DNA from: Hordeum vulgare subsp. vulgare
Lineage: Eukaryota; Streptophyta; Magnoliopsida; Poales; Poaceae
DNA length: 64,000 bases
Direction of reading: 5' to 3'
Assembly: GCF_904849725.1 (NCBI RefSeq)
Contig: NC_058523.1
Location: forward strand, 205,185,689 to 205,249,688
Both the position numbers and the translations under genes were made by a program. Position 1 is the stretch's first letter. Every line of letters starts with the position of its first letter. Under the pieces are notes generated by a model, which saw only the letters and a list, made by a program, of their open reading frames with translations, had not been told where the DNA came from and made no database searches. Below are positions 1-11,025 of the stretch, piece after piece.

Positions 1-1470
1 CCGGAGGAAGGCCTTATATGTATCAAAAATCACAATGTAACTGGGTGACTATAAAGGTGCTCTACAGGTATCTCCGAAGGTGTCCGTTGGGTGAGTATGG
101 ATCAAGACTGGGATTTGTCACTCCGTGTGACGGAGAGGTATCTGAGGGCCCACTCGGTAATACAACATCACACACAAGCCTTGCAAGCAATGTGACTTAG
201 TGTAAGTGATGGGATCTTGTATTACAGAACGAGTAAAGAGACCTGCAGGTAAACGAGATTGAAATAGGTATGCGGATACTGACGATCGAATCTCGGGCAA
301 GTAACATACCGAAGAACAAAGGGAATGACATACGGGATTATATGACTCCTTGGCACTGAGGTTCAAACTATAAGATCTTCGTGGAATATGTAGGATCCAA
401 TATGGGCATCCATGTCCCGCTATTGGATATTGACCGAGGAGTCCCTCGGGTCATGTCTACATAGTTCTCGAACCCACAGGGTCTGCACACATGAGGTTCG
501 ACGATGTTTTATGCGTATTTGAGTTATATGGTTGGTTACCGAATGTTTTTCGGAGTCTCGGATGAGATCACTAACGTCACGAGGGTTTCTGGAATGGTCC
601 GGAGACGAAGATTGATATATAGGATGACCTCATTTGATTACCCGAAAGTTTTCGGCATTACCGGGAATGTACCGGGAGTGACGAATGGGTTCCGGATGTT
701 CACCGGGGGGGACAGCCCACCCGGGGGAAGCCCATAGGCCTTAGGGGTGCCGCACCAGCCCTTAGTGGGCTAGTGGGACAGCCCAAGAGGCCCTATGCAC
801 AGGAGAGAATAAAATCAAAGGAGAAAGAAAAAAAGGGTGGGAGTGGGAAAGTGGAGAAGGACTCCACCTTCCAATCCTAGTTGGACTAGGATTGGAAGGG
901 GAGGACTTCCCGCCTTGCTTCGGCCGACCCCTTGGGGCTCTCTTGAGCCTCAAGGCAGGTCCCTCCCCCTCCCTCCTATATATACTGAGGTATTAGGGCT
1001 GATTTGAGACAAGTTTCCCCCGGCAGCCCGACCACATACCTCCACGTTTTTCCTCTAGATCGTATTTCTGCGGAGCTCGGGCGGAGCCCTGCTGAGATAG
1101 ATCACCACCAACCTCCGGAGCACCGACACGCTGCCGGAGAACTCATCTACCTCTCCGTCTCTCTTGCTGGATCAAGAAGGCCGAGATCATCGTCGAGTTG
1201 TACGTGTGCTGAACGTGGAGGTGCCGTCCGTTCGGCACTAGATCAGAGTGGATCGTGGGACGGATCGCGGGACGGTTCGTGGGACGGTTCGCGGGGCAGA
1301 TCGAGGGACGTGAGGACGTTCCACTACATCAACCGTGTTTCTTAACGCTTCCTGCTATGCGATCTACAAGGGTACGTAGATCAGAAATCCCCTCTCGTAG
1401 ATGGACATCACCATGATAGGTCTTCGTCCGTGTAGGAAATTTTTTGTTTCCCATGCGACGTTCCCCAACA
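1..1470 (+). repeat. LTR of copy A (3' portion)
   Basis: It aligns by eye with the complete LTR at 34761-36558 and, inverted, with 8180-9830. It contains a TATA box near 977 and a run of GGGACGGATCG-like direct repeats around 1255-1310. It ends CCCCAACA. The first ~300 bp of the LTR lie outside the window. Confidence 0.88.
977..984 (+). promoter_or_regulatory. LTR TATA box
   Basis: TATATATA in the context CCTCCTATATATACTGAGG. The equivalent position is conserved in the LTRs at 36085-36092 and 8487-8494 (inverted). It is the expected core promoter of the retrotransposon transcript. Confidence 0.6.
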
Positions 1471-1471
1471 G

Positions 1472-1490
1472 TGGCATCATGAGCTAGGTT
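1472..1490 (+). other. Primer binding site of copy A
   Basis: Lies one base after the LTR end and reads TGGCATCATGAGC, a mutated form of the initiator tRNA-Met complement TGGTATCAGAGC that copy D keeps intact at 36560. It is the expected start of minus-strand DNA synthesis. Confidence 0.75.
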
Positions 1491-4400
1491 CATACGTAGA
1501 TGTTATCTCGAGTAGAACACAAAAGTTTTTGTGGGCGGTGATGTGCGATTTGCTGCCCTCCTTAGTCTTTTCTTGATTCCGCGGTATTGTTGGATCGAAG
1601 TGGCTCGGATCGACATTACCCGTACGCTTACGAGACACTGGTTTCATCGCTACGAGCAACCCCGTTGCTCAAAGATGACTGGCCAGTGTCGGTTTCTCCA
1701 ACTTTAGTTGAATCAGATTTGATCGAGGAGGTCCTTGGAGAGAGGTTAAATAGCAATTCATACATCTTCGTTGTGGTGTTTGCGTAAGTAAGATGCGATC
1801 CTACTAGATACCCATGGCAGCCACATAAAACATGCAACAACAATTAAAGGACGTCTAACTTGTTTTTGCAGGGTATGCTTGTGATGTGATATGGCCAACG
1901 ACGTGATGTGATATATTGGATGTATGAGATGATCATGTTGTAATTGTTAATATCGACTTGCACGTCGATGCTATGGAAACCGGCAGGAGCGATAGGGTTG
2001 TCTTTAAACTACCGTTTGTGTTTGGAGATGCGTTTACTATATTGCTAGGACGTAGCTTTAGTAGTAATAGCATAGCATACACGACAACCTCGATGGCGGC
2101 ACGATGATGGAGATCATGATGATGGGGATCATGGTGTGGCGCCGGTGACAAGAAGATCATACCGGTGCTTTGGTGAGGGAGATCAAGGAGCACTTGATGA
2201 TGGCCATATCATGTCACTTATGAATTGCATGTGATGTTAATCCTTTATGCTCCTTATCTTGCTTAGAACGACGGTAGCATTATGAGGTGATCTCTCACTA
2301 AAATTTCAAGACAAAATTGTGTTCTCCCCGACTGTGCACCATTGCGACAGTTTGTTGTTTCGAGACACCACGTGATGATCGGGTGTGATAGACTCAACGT
2401 TCACATACAACGGGTGCAAAAAAGTTGCACACGCGGAACACTCGGGTTAAACTTGACGAGCCTAGCATGTGCATACATGGCATCGGAACACAAGAGACCG
2501 AAAGGTCGAGCATGAATCGTATAGTTGATATGATTAGCATAGAGATGCTTACCAGTGAAACTATTCTCGACTCACTTGATGATCGCACTTGAGATAGTGG
2601 ATTTGGATCATGTACCACTCAAATGACTAGAGAGATGTACTTTTTGAGTGGAAGTTCTTAAGTAATATGATTAATTGAACTAATTGTCATGAACATAGTC
2701 TAATGGTCTTTATGAATTATGACGTGGCTTGCGCTATAGCTCTACATTTTTTATATGTTCGTAGAGAAAATTTAGTTGAAAGTTGATAGTAGCAACTTTG
2801 CGGACTGAGTCCGTAAAACTGAGGATTCTCCTCGTTGCTGCGCAGAAGGCTTATGTCCTTAATGCACCACTCGGTGTGCTGCACCTCGAGCGTCGTCTAT
2901 GGATGTTGTGAACATCTGACATACATGTTTTTGATGACTACGCGATAGTTCTGTGCAAAATACTTAATGGCTTAGAAGCAAGGCGCCGAAGATGTTTTGA
3001 AACGTCACAGAACATAAGAGATGTTCTAAAGAGATGAAATTGTGATTTCATGCTCGTGCCCTTGTTAAGAGGTATGAGACCTCCGACAAGATTCTTTGTC
3101 CACAAAGTAAAGGAGAAAAGCTCAATCATTGAGCGTGTGCGCAGATTGTCTCAGTACGACAATCGCTTGAATCAAGTGGGAGTTAATCTTCCAGATGAGA
3201 TAGTGATGGTTCTCCAACGACACTGCCACCAAGCTGTGAGAGCTTCGGATGAACTATAACATATCAAAGATAGATACAATGATCCTTGAGCAATTCGCGA
3301 TGTCTGACACTGCGAAAGTAGAAATCAAGAAGGGCATCAATAGTTGATGGTTAGTAAAACCACTAAGTTTCAAGAAAGGCAAGGGCTAGAAGGGATACTT
3401 CGTGAAACAGCAAAACAGTTGCTGCACTAATGAAGAGACCCAAGATTAAACCCAAACCCGAGACTAAGTGCTTCTGTTATAAGGGGAACGGTCACTGAGG
3501 CGGAGCTACCCTAGATGCTTGGTAGATAAGAGGGCTGGCAAAGTCGACAGAAGTATATTTGATATACATGATATTGATGTGTACTTTACTAGTACTCCTA
3601 GTAGCACAAGGGTATTGGATACCGGTTTGGTTGCTAAGTGATTACTAACTCGAAATGAAAGCTACGGTGTAAACGGAGACTAGCTAAAGGCGAGGTGACG
3701 ATACGTGTTGGAAGTGTTTCCAAGGTTGATGTGATCAAACATCGCACGCTCCCTCTATCATCGGGATTGGTGGTAAAACCTAAATAATTGTTATTTGGTG
3801 TTTGCGTTAAGCATGAACATGATTGGATCGTGTTTATTGCAATACGATTATTCATTTAAAGAGAATAATAGTTATTCTATTTGCTTGAATAATTACCCTC
3901 AATGGTTTATTGCATCTCGATCGTAGTGTTACACATGTTCGTAATATTGGTGCCAAAAGATGCAAAGTAATAATGATAGTACCACTTAGTTGTGGCACTA
4001 CCACTTGAGTCATGTTGGTATAAAATGCATGAAGAAGCTCCATGCTGATGGATCTTTGTACTCACTCATTTTTGAAAGGTTTGAGACATAAAAACCATAC
4101 ATGTTGGTATAAATGCATGAAGAAACTCCATAGAGATGGATCGCTTGGACTCACTTGATTTTGAATCACTTGAGACATGCAAAACATGCCACATGAAACA
4201 AGAGAGTAACTTGTTGGGAGTAATGCATTTTTGATGTGTGCAGTCCAATGAGTGCTAAGGCACGCAGTGAATATCGTTATGTTCTTACTTCACTGACGAT
4301 TTGAGTAGATACGGGAGTATTTACTTGATGAATCACAAGTCTGAAATATTGAAAAGTTCAAAGCTATTTCAGAGTGAAGATCGTCGTGACAAGAGGATAA

Positions 4401-5336
4401 ACTGTCTACGATATGATCATAGAGATGAATATCTGAGTTACGAGTTTTTGATACGCAGTTAAGACAATGTGAAAATTGTTTTGCAGTTCATGCCACCTGG
4501 AACACCATAGTGTGATGATGTGTCTGAACGTCATAGCCACGCCCTATTTGATATAGTGCATACTATGATGTCCCTTATCGAATTACCACTATCGTTTATG
4601 GGTTATGCATTAGAGACAACCGCATTCACTTTAAATAGGGCACCACATATTTCCGTTGAGATGACACAGTATAGACTATGGTTTAGAGAAACCTAAGCTG
4701 TCGTTTCCTGAAAGTTTGGGGCTACGATGCTTATGTGAAAAGGTTTCAGTTTGATAAGCTCGAACCCAAAGCGGATAAATGCATCTTCATAGGATATCCA
4801 AAACAGTTGGGTGCATCTCCTATCTCAGATCGGGAAGCAAAGTGTTTGTTTCTAGAAAACGGGTCCTTTCTCGAGGAAAGGTTTCTCTCAAAAGAATTGA
4901 GTGGGAGGGTGGTAGAACTTGATAAGGTTATTGAACCATCACTTCAACCGGTGTGTAGCAGGGCGCAGGAAGTTGTTCCTGTGGTGCCTACACCAATTGA
5001 AGTGGAAGCTGATGATGGTGATCATTAAGCATTGGATCAAGTTACTACAAACCTCGTAGGTCGACAAGGTCGCATACTACTACAGAGTGGTACGGTAACC
5101 CCGTCTTGGAGGTCATGTTGTTGAACAACAATGAACCTACGAGTTATGGAGAAGCAATGGTGGGCCCCGATTCCAACAAATGGCTGGAGGCCATGAAATC
5201 CGAGAGAGAATCCATGTGTGAGAACGAAGTGTTGACTTTGGAAGAACTACTTGATGGTCGTAGGACTATTAAGTAAAGATGGATCTTTATAAGGAAGACA
5301 GACGATGATGGTGAAACGTCACCATTAAGAAAAGCT
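1491..5336 (+). pseudogene. Decayed gag-pol region of copy A
   Basis: Internal Copia sequence with no long reading frame. A remnant of the gag zinc knuckle can be read near 3470-3500 (a CF-Y-KGNGH-like string), but it is cut by a TGA where a tryptophan codon would be expected. The longest open stretch, 4735-5028, reads KLEPKADKCIFIGYPKQ and GSFLEERFLSKELSGR, which matches the integrase C-terminal part of Copia polyproteins. Normal coding length for this family is about 1,300 residues, so nothing functional remains. The same degenerate sequence recurs in copy D, so the decay was probably already present before both copies inserted. Confidence 0.75.
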
Positions 5337-5691
5337 CTAACAGAAAAAATTCTGAAAAATTCAAAAATTCTGAAAAATTACGACAGTCTGAAGAATTTGC
5401 GTAGCAATCAGCAGCAAAAAGAATCAACTCAAAAGCTCTAACAGAAAAAAAACGAAAATTCTTTTCGTGACAAAGTTTCTGTCTTTTCCAGCATGATCAA
5501 ACGATCATCCCCAAGACTAATCATAACGGTTTTACTTGGCACAAACGCAAAAGAAACACAAAAAACACAATCATAACAGAATTATGAAAGTGTGGAAAAC
5601 ACAAAACAGAAAGAAAAAGGATAGATTCGTTGGGTTGCCTCCCAACAAGCGCTATTGTTTAACGCCCTTAGATAGGCATAAGGTGATGGAA

Positions 5692-6375
5692 TCACGTATA
5701 GTCATCTTTGGTGCTCAAACCATAAGTAGTGTGATCATTTATCATCTTAAGATCTTCATCTTTATTGGATGACTCACCACTAGCTTTAGGAACAAAAAAA
5801 GACTTGACGATCTTTTTGAGAGTGAGATTTGGAGTATTTTGCACAGCGGAAAACGCGGAACCCAAGTTGGTTATGACATCTTCTAGTTTGCCAATTCTAG
5901 ATGAATCATTAACTATAGGTTCCTTCTCCCTTAAATTTTTCAAAATCATTCCCACTTTGGATCCGTATTGAGTAATTTGATTGTGGATCTTTCTATCCAA
6001 ATCCTCAATAAGTTCAATTGTGGCAATTTTGTTTTCAATGCCGTGAAGCCTTTGCATCACGTGTTCCAAGGTCAAGGTAGTTCCATTAACCATGAGCGGG
6101 GGTGATCCTACCAAATTCATGATAGCTCCATAGGAGTCAACAACATGGCTCCCCAAAAAATTCCCGCCTACGATGGTATCAAGAATATACCAATTCCAAG
6201 GAGAGATTCCAACATAAAAACTGTGAAGAAGAACGGTAGTGGATTGCTTACGAGTAGATCTGCTTTGAGCATTGCAAATCCTGTACCAAGCGTCCTTTAA
6301 ATTTTCTTCCTCATTCTGCTTGAAATTGAGAACTTCGTTCTCAGGGGTATCATTTGGAGTGGTGGGTCTAGCCAT
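5692..6375 (-). CDS. Gag-like protein of the Gypsy fragment
   Basis: An open frame of 227 residues beginning MARPTTPND at 6375. The frame stays open upstream to 6600 without a better methionine context; I chose 6375 because the conserved-looking part starts there. It includes NLKDAWYRIC and LLHSFYVGISPWN, typical of the N-terminal domain of Gag from Athila-like Gypsy elements, and a helical, coiled-coil-like middle (about residues 100-160). No zinc knuckle is visible. It would form virus-like particles if complete, but the element is truncated right after it, so it is a remnant. Gag identity is inferred from family resemblance and from its position next to the primer binding site. Confidence 0.55.
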   Translation of the reverse strand: MARPTTPNDTPENEVLNFKQNEEENLKDAWYRICNAQSRSTRKQSTTVLLHSFYVGISPWNWYILDTIVGGNFLGSHVVDSYGAIMNLVGSPPLMVNGTTLTLEHVMQRLHGIENKIATIELIEDLDRKIHNQITQYGSKVGMILKNLREKEPIVNDSSRIGKLEDVITNLGSAFSAVQNTPNLTLKKIVKSFFVPKASGESSNKDEDLKMINDHTTYGLSTKDDYT

Positions 6376-6590
6376 TGATGGACTAACCCACACACAAACG
6401 AGCAGGAAGTAAGCGAGTGAAACGGGCAAAAGAGAACGGCAAAAAGGCAAATGAAAACGGCAACGGAGAAAGGCAAATGAAAACGGCAAATGTGAAGTGG
6501 GGGAGAGGAAAACGAGAGGCAACTGGCAAAAAGGGTAAATGCAAGAGATGAGTTTGTGAAACTTACTTGGATAGATCTTGACATGATCTC

Positions 6591-6608
6591 TCCCCGGCAA
6601 CGGTGCCA
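6591..6608 (-). other. Primer binding site (TGGCACCGTTGCCGGGGA)
   Basis: The - strand reads TGGCACCGTTGCCGGGGA, identical to the site of the Gypsy element at 21537-21554. It fixes the orientation and the LTR/internal boundary. Confidence 0.8.
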
Positions 6609-6619
6609 GAAATCCTTCT

Positions 6620-8179
6620 GCTGCTGGCTACGCCTATAGGGATTTCCTTGGAAAATATGCAAAGGATTCCCCCGCGGCCTTGGAGCCTTGCGTTGGTGTT
6701 CCCTTGAAGAGGAAAGGGTGATGTAGCACAGCGGCGGTAAGTATTTCCCTCAGTTTGAGAACCAAGGTATCAATCCAGTAGGAGGATCGCGTCAAGTCAC
6801 AAGTACATGCACAAACACAAAGAGCTTGCACCCAACGCTATGAAGGGGTTGTCAATCCCTTATAGATTGTTTGCAAAGTGAGAACTGAAAGCAAAAAAGT
6901 AAACAAAGCAGAGTAAAAGTAAAAGCGGAGATGATAATTGTGAATAGACCCGGGGGGCGTAGTGTTCACTAGTGGCTTCTCTCATGAAAGCAAGTAGACG
7001 GTGGGTGAACGAATCACTATCGAGCAATTGATAGAACCGCGCAAAGTCATGACGTTATCTATGGCAATGATCATACATATAGGCATCACGTCCAAAACAA
7101 GTAGATCGATACTTTCTGCATCTACTACTATTACTCCACACATCGACCGCTATCCAACATGCATCTAGTGTATTGAGTTCATAAGAACAGAGTAACGCCT
7201 TAAGCAAGATGACATTATGTAGATCAACATTCTCAAATCTATGATGAAATCCCAACTTGTTACCCTTGATGGCAACAACACGATGTGTGCCTTGCTGCCC
7301 CTTCTGTCACTGGGAAAGGTCACCGCACGGTATGAACCCAAAACCAAGCACTTCTCCCATTGCAAGAATCATAGATCTGGTTGGCCAAACAAAACCCAAG
7401 ACTCGGAGAGACTTACAAGGATATCAAATCATGCATATAAGAAATCAACAAAGACTCAAATATAATTTATAGATAATGTGATCACAAATCCACAATTCAT
7501 CGGATCTCGACAAACACACCGCCAAAGAGGATTACATCTGATAGATCTCCATGAAGATCATGGAGAACTTTGTATTGAAGATCCAAGAGAGAGAAGAAGC
7601 CATCTAGCTACTAACTACGGACCCGTAGGTCTGAAGTAGACTACTCACGAGTCATAGGAGCGGCAATGATGTTGATGTAGAAGCCCTCCAGCTCCAAAGT
7701 CCCCTCCGGCAGGGCACCGGGAAGGGTCTCTAGATGAGATCTCGCGGAAACGGAAGCTTGCGGCGGCGGAAAAGTGGTTTCGTGGATGCCCTTCTTTTTT
7801 CTGGGATTTTAGAGAATATATAGGCGAAAGAGCTAGGGCAGGGGAGCTCCAGGGAGGCCACAAGCCTGGTAGCCGCGGGCCCCCCTTGTCACGGCTACAG
7901 GGCTTGTGGGTTCCCTGTGGGCCTCCTGCCTTGGCCCTCAAGTCCCCCGATCTTCTTTTGTTCTGGAAAAAATCATTTCAGGGATTTTATTCCGTTTGGA
8001 GTCCGTTCCAAAATCAGATCTGAAAAGAGTCAAAAACACAGAAAAAACAGGAACTGACACTTGGCACTGAATTAATAAGTTAGTCCCAAAAATATATAAA
8101 AGGTATATAAAACATCCAAAGTTGACAAGATAACAGCATGAAACCGTCAAAAATTATAGATACATTTGAGACGTATCAT
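6620..8179 (-). repeat. Gypsy LTR (5' LTR of the fragment)
   Basis: It starts TGATACGTCTC at 8179 on the - strand. The inner end is placed at about 6620, at the CA nearest the primer binding site; a few bases of uncertainty remain. A TATATATTC motif lies near 7815-7825 on the - strand. No partner LTR occurs in the window. Confidence 0.7.
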
Positions 8180-9830
8180 TGTACACCTTCGTGACTCAAC
8201 TCACCGTCGTCCCACGATCCGTCCGAGGATCTAGTACCGAACGGACGGCACCTCCGCGTTCAGCACACGTACAGCTCGATGACGATCTCCACCTTCTTGA
8301 TCCAGCAAGAGAGACGGGGAAGTAGATGAGTTCTCCGGCAGCGTGACGGTGCCAGTGTTGGTGATGATCTATTCCTGCAATGCTCCGCCCAAGCTCCGCA
8401 GAAATCTAATCTAGAGGAAGAACTACGTGGTATAGGTTTGAGTTGCACGTGGCAAAGTTGTGTCTCAAAAGCCCTAAAACCACCAATATATATAGGAGGT
8501 GGGGAGGGACTAGCCTTGGGTCTCAAGGGAGCCCCAAGGGCGCCGGCTGAAGGGGAGGAGGTGGACTCCTACCCCAATTCGGTTTGGGAGAAGGAGTCCA
8601 CTCCTTCCTTCCCACCTCCCTCTTTCATTTTTTTTCTTTACTTTGGTTTTTCTTCTTGTGGCGCCATAGCCCACTTGGGCTGGCCTCACCAGCCCACTAA
8701 GGGCTGGTGCGCCTCCCTAGGCCTACTGGGCTCACTCCCGGGTGGGTGGGCCCCTCCCGGTGAATATCCGAAACCCATTTGTAACTCTCGGTACACTGCC
8801 GGTAATGCCCGAAATCTTTCCGGTGACCAAATTAAACCATCCTATATATCAATCTTCGTTTCCGGACCATTCCGGAAACCCTCGTGACGTCTGTGATCTC
8901 ATCTGGGACTCCGAACAACCTTCGGACACCAACACATATAAATCAACTATACTAAAATGTCATCGAACCTTAAGTGTGCAGAACCTGAGGGTTCGAGAAC
9001 TATGCACACATGATCTGAGACACTCCTCGCTCAATATCCAATAGTAGGACCTGGATGTCCATATTGGATCCTACATATTCTACGAAGATCTTGTCGGTTG
9101 AACCTCTGTGCCAAGGATTCATATAATTCCGTATAACATGCCCTTTGTCCTTCGGTATGTTACTTGCCCGAGATTTGATCGTCGGTATCCCTATAACTAT
9201 TTCAATCTCGTTACCGGCAAGTCTCTTTACTCGTTTCGTAATACAAGATCCCGTGACTAACACTTGAGTCACATTGCTTGCAAGGCTTATTTGTGATGTT
9301 GTATTACCGAGTGGGACCCGAGATACCTCTTCGTCACACGGAGTGACAAATCCCAGTCTTGATTCATGCTAACTCAACGGACACCTTCGGAGATACCTGT
9401 AGAGCACCTTTATAGTCACCCAGTAACGTTGTGACATTTGATACACACAAGGTATTCCTCCGGTGTCAGTGAGTTACATGATCTCATGGTCATAGGAATG
9501 GATACTTGACACGCAGAAAACAATAGCAACAAAATGACACGATCACATGCTACGTTCATAGTTTGGGTCTAGTCCAACACATGATTCTCCTAATGATGTG
9601 ATCTAGTTATCAAGTGACAACACTTGCATATGGTCAGAAAACCTTAACCATCCTTGATCAACTGGCTAGCCAACTAGAGGCTTACTAGGCACATTGTTTT
9701 GTCTATGTAACCACACATGTATATATGCTTTCATTCAATACAATTATAGCATGGATAATAAACGATTATCTTGAAACAGGAAATATAATAATAACTATTT
9801 TATCATTGCCTCTAGGGCATATTTCCAACA
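8180..9830 (-). repeat. BARE/WIS/Angela-type LTR, broken at its 3' end
   Basis: Reverse complement of the LTR type seen at 1-1470 and 34761-36558. The LTR start TGTTGGAAATATGCCCTAGAGGC lies at 9830 on the - strand. The LTR end (ACGTTCCCCAACA) is missing because the Gypsy element abuts it at 8180. A TATA box is at 8487-8494. The sequence beyond 9830 is unrelated, so this is the outer edge of a former element or solo LTR; with the other end lost, its duplication cannot be tested. Confidence 0.85.
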
Positions 9831-10374
9831 ACCCCCACCTGATCGCATCGGGAGCATGCAAGCCAAATCTGGTCCTCTCATCCGCCCATGTGAGCGTGCC
9901 ACTGCATGTCCTCCACCATGATACGAACCAAGCTGCAGGAGACGAGCAGGACGCCGATGCTTAGAGAAGACGTCGCCAGAATGGGAAGACCGTCCCGCCC
10001 CCCATGAGTAGCTGATGCACGTGGGCCGCAACGCGATCGGGTGGAGAACGAGCGCCCCGCTGCCACCTTCACCGGCCATGCACGAGCTTCAGCGGCGTCC
10101 CCTCCATCGATGTCGATGCGGGAGAAGGAGGAATGGTAGGGCCCGACGGCGGCTCGACCAGGGTTTCCCCCGAGTAGCCAAACAAGGTGAAGGGGGGATG
10201 GTTCTATTACCCCACAGTTACACTCGAACCTCTATAGTACAATTTCTATGTTTTTCTATGTAGTCAAATACTCTTTCATGCAAATCCTTGCAGGTTTACA
10301 ATCATGTACTCCATCCATCCCAAATTATTTGTCTAGATATGGATATATCTAAATTTTTGAGAGGAAGACCATCA
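9831..10374. other. Unassigned stretch with a Stowaway-like fragment
   Basis: 9831-10260 is GC-rich and has only short, unconvincing reading frames. Around 10304-10365 the sequence TACTCCATCCATCCCAAATT followed by TTTGTCTAGATATGG resembles one end of a Stowaway MITE, but I see no matching second terminus. Confidence 0.35.
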
Positions 10375-10770
10375 TGACTAGCTTTATTTACATAATTCAC
10401 TAAAAAAACCGGAGGTGAGTCCAACCACACAGACGGTGGATCAACACGACCTTGTTGCGCATGATTACAATTCTCAAGCACAACCTTCTCAAAATCATGT
10501 CGAAGAGCTCAACAATCGTCGAGAATTGGACCTGCTATCATTCAGTGCCGGGAATTTTGGTTTAACGCTACGACTATGATCATATTATCCATCTACACCA
10601 AGAGAGTTGCACCGAACAGTATAGGCTAGTTTATAACGTTCAACAACAACCACCACTTCAGCATAGATGACATCAGCTACATGTTTTAACTTCACAATCG
10701 CCGCACCTATGAACATATCGGTGTTGTCCCAAACAATGACACCACATGCCCCCGAGTAGTTTGAAGATAT
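10375..10770 (-). pseudogene. RNase H-like (RVT_3-type) fragment
   Basis: Read on the - strand, the stretch around 10620-10765 gives CGVIVWDNTDMFIGAAIVK and HVADVIYAEVVVVVE. These match the first strand and the conserved glutamate helix of the RNase H-like domain found in plant non-LTR retrotransposon remnants and related genes. Further down, VDPPSVWLDSPPVFLVN fits the usual C-terminal end of such proteins. Several stops interrupt it (one about 15 codons after the glutamate helix), so it is a dead fragment. No reverse transcriptase domain is seen upstream. Source could be a LINE or a domesticated RNase H-like gene. Confidence 0.5.
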
Positions 10771-10892
10771 AGATCTATCTAGACATAGATAACATGATTC
10801 AATAGAATGACACTATAATTTTGTGTTTTCCTATTTTTTTAATCCTGGAATCGGATGAATAAAAGAATCCAAGAAGCCTTAAGGTTTTTATT

Positions 10893-10940
10893 ACTCTTTC
10901 TCCATATTATAATATAAGATGTTTTTGTAGTTTAATTACA
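10893..10940. mobile_element. Stowaway MITE relic
   Basis: TACTCTTTCTCCATATTATAATATAAGATGTTTTTGTAG-like sequence resembles one end of Stowaway MITEs of the Thalos kind. No second terminus is visible before the Harbinger element starts. Confidence 0.35.
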
Positions 10941-11025
10941 ATAATTTGTAGTCGGATATCATACTGCAAACAATGATAAGGAATGTGGATATTAGGAGGT
11001 CTACCACACATGTACTAGTTGATTA

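Larger units (their letters stand above)
1..5336 (+). mobile_element. Copia retrotransposon of the BARE-1/WIS/Angela group, truncated (copy A)
   Basis: The window opens inside a Copia LTR that ends at 1470 in the typical ACGTTCCCCAACA terminus, followed directly by a tRNA-Met primer binding site. About 3.9 kb of internal sequence follows, colinear with the internal pieces of copy D further right. The internal part is full of stops; only an integrase C-terminal stretch stays open (4735-5028). Homology to the family stops near 5336, where a Gypsy fragment on the other strand begins, so the reverse transcriptase part and 3' LTR are missing. The 5' end lies left of the window. Group assignment rests on recognising the LTR and internal sequence. 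Confidence 0.85.
5337..8179 (-). mobile_element. Gypsy retrotransposon, 5' fragment (LTR plus partial gag)
   Basis: Read on the - strand it starts TGATACGTCTC at 8179, runs through an LTR of about 1.56 kb, a primer binding site at 6591-6608 and a gag-like reading frame, and stops abruptly near 5337 against copy A. Protease, reverse transcriptase, integrase and the other LTR are absent. The LTR body resembles the large Triticeae Gypsy LTRs of the Sabrina type; the family name is uncertain. It probably inserted into the BARE-type LTR that resumes at 8180, and a later deletion removed its 3' part. Confidence 0.75.

Noticed and set aside
7645..8526. Frames of 60-100 residues on the - strand in the Gypsy and BARE-type LTRs
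   Set aside because: Located entirely in LTR sequence, no domain, and not conserved between the related LTRs in this window.
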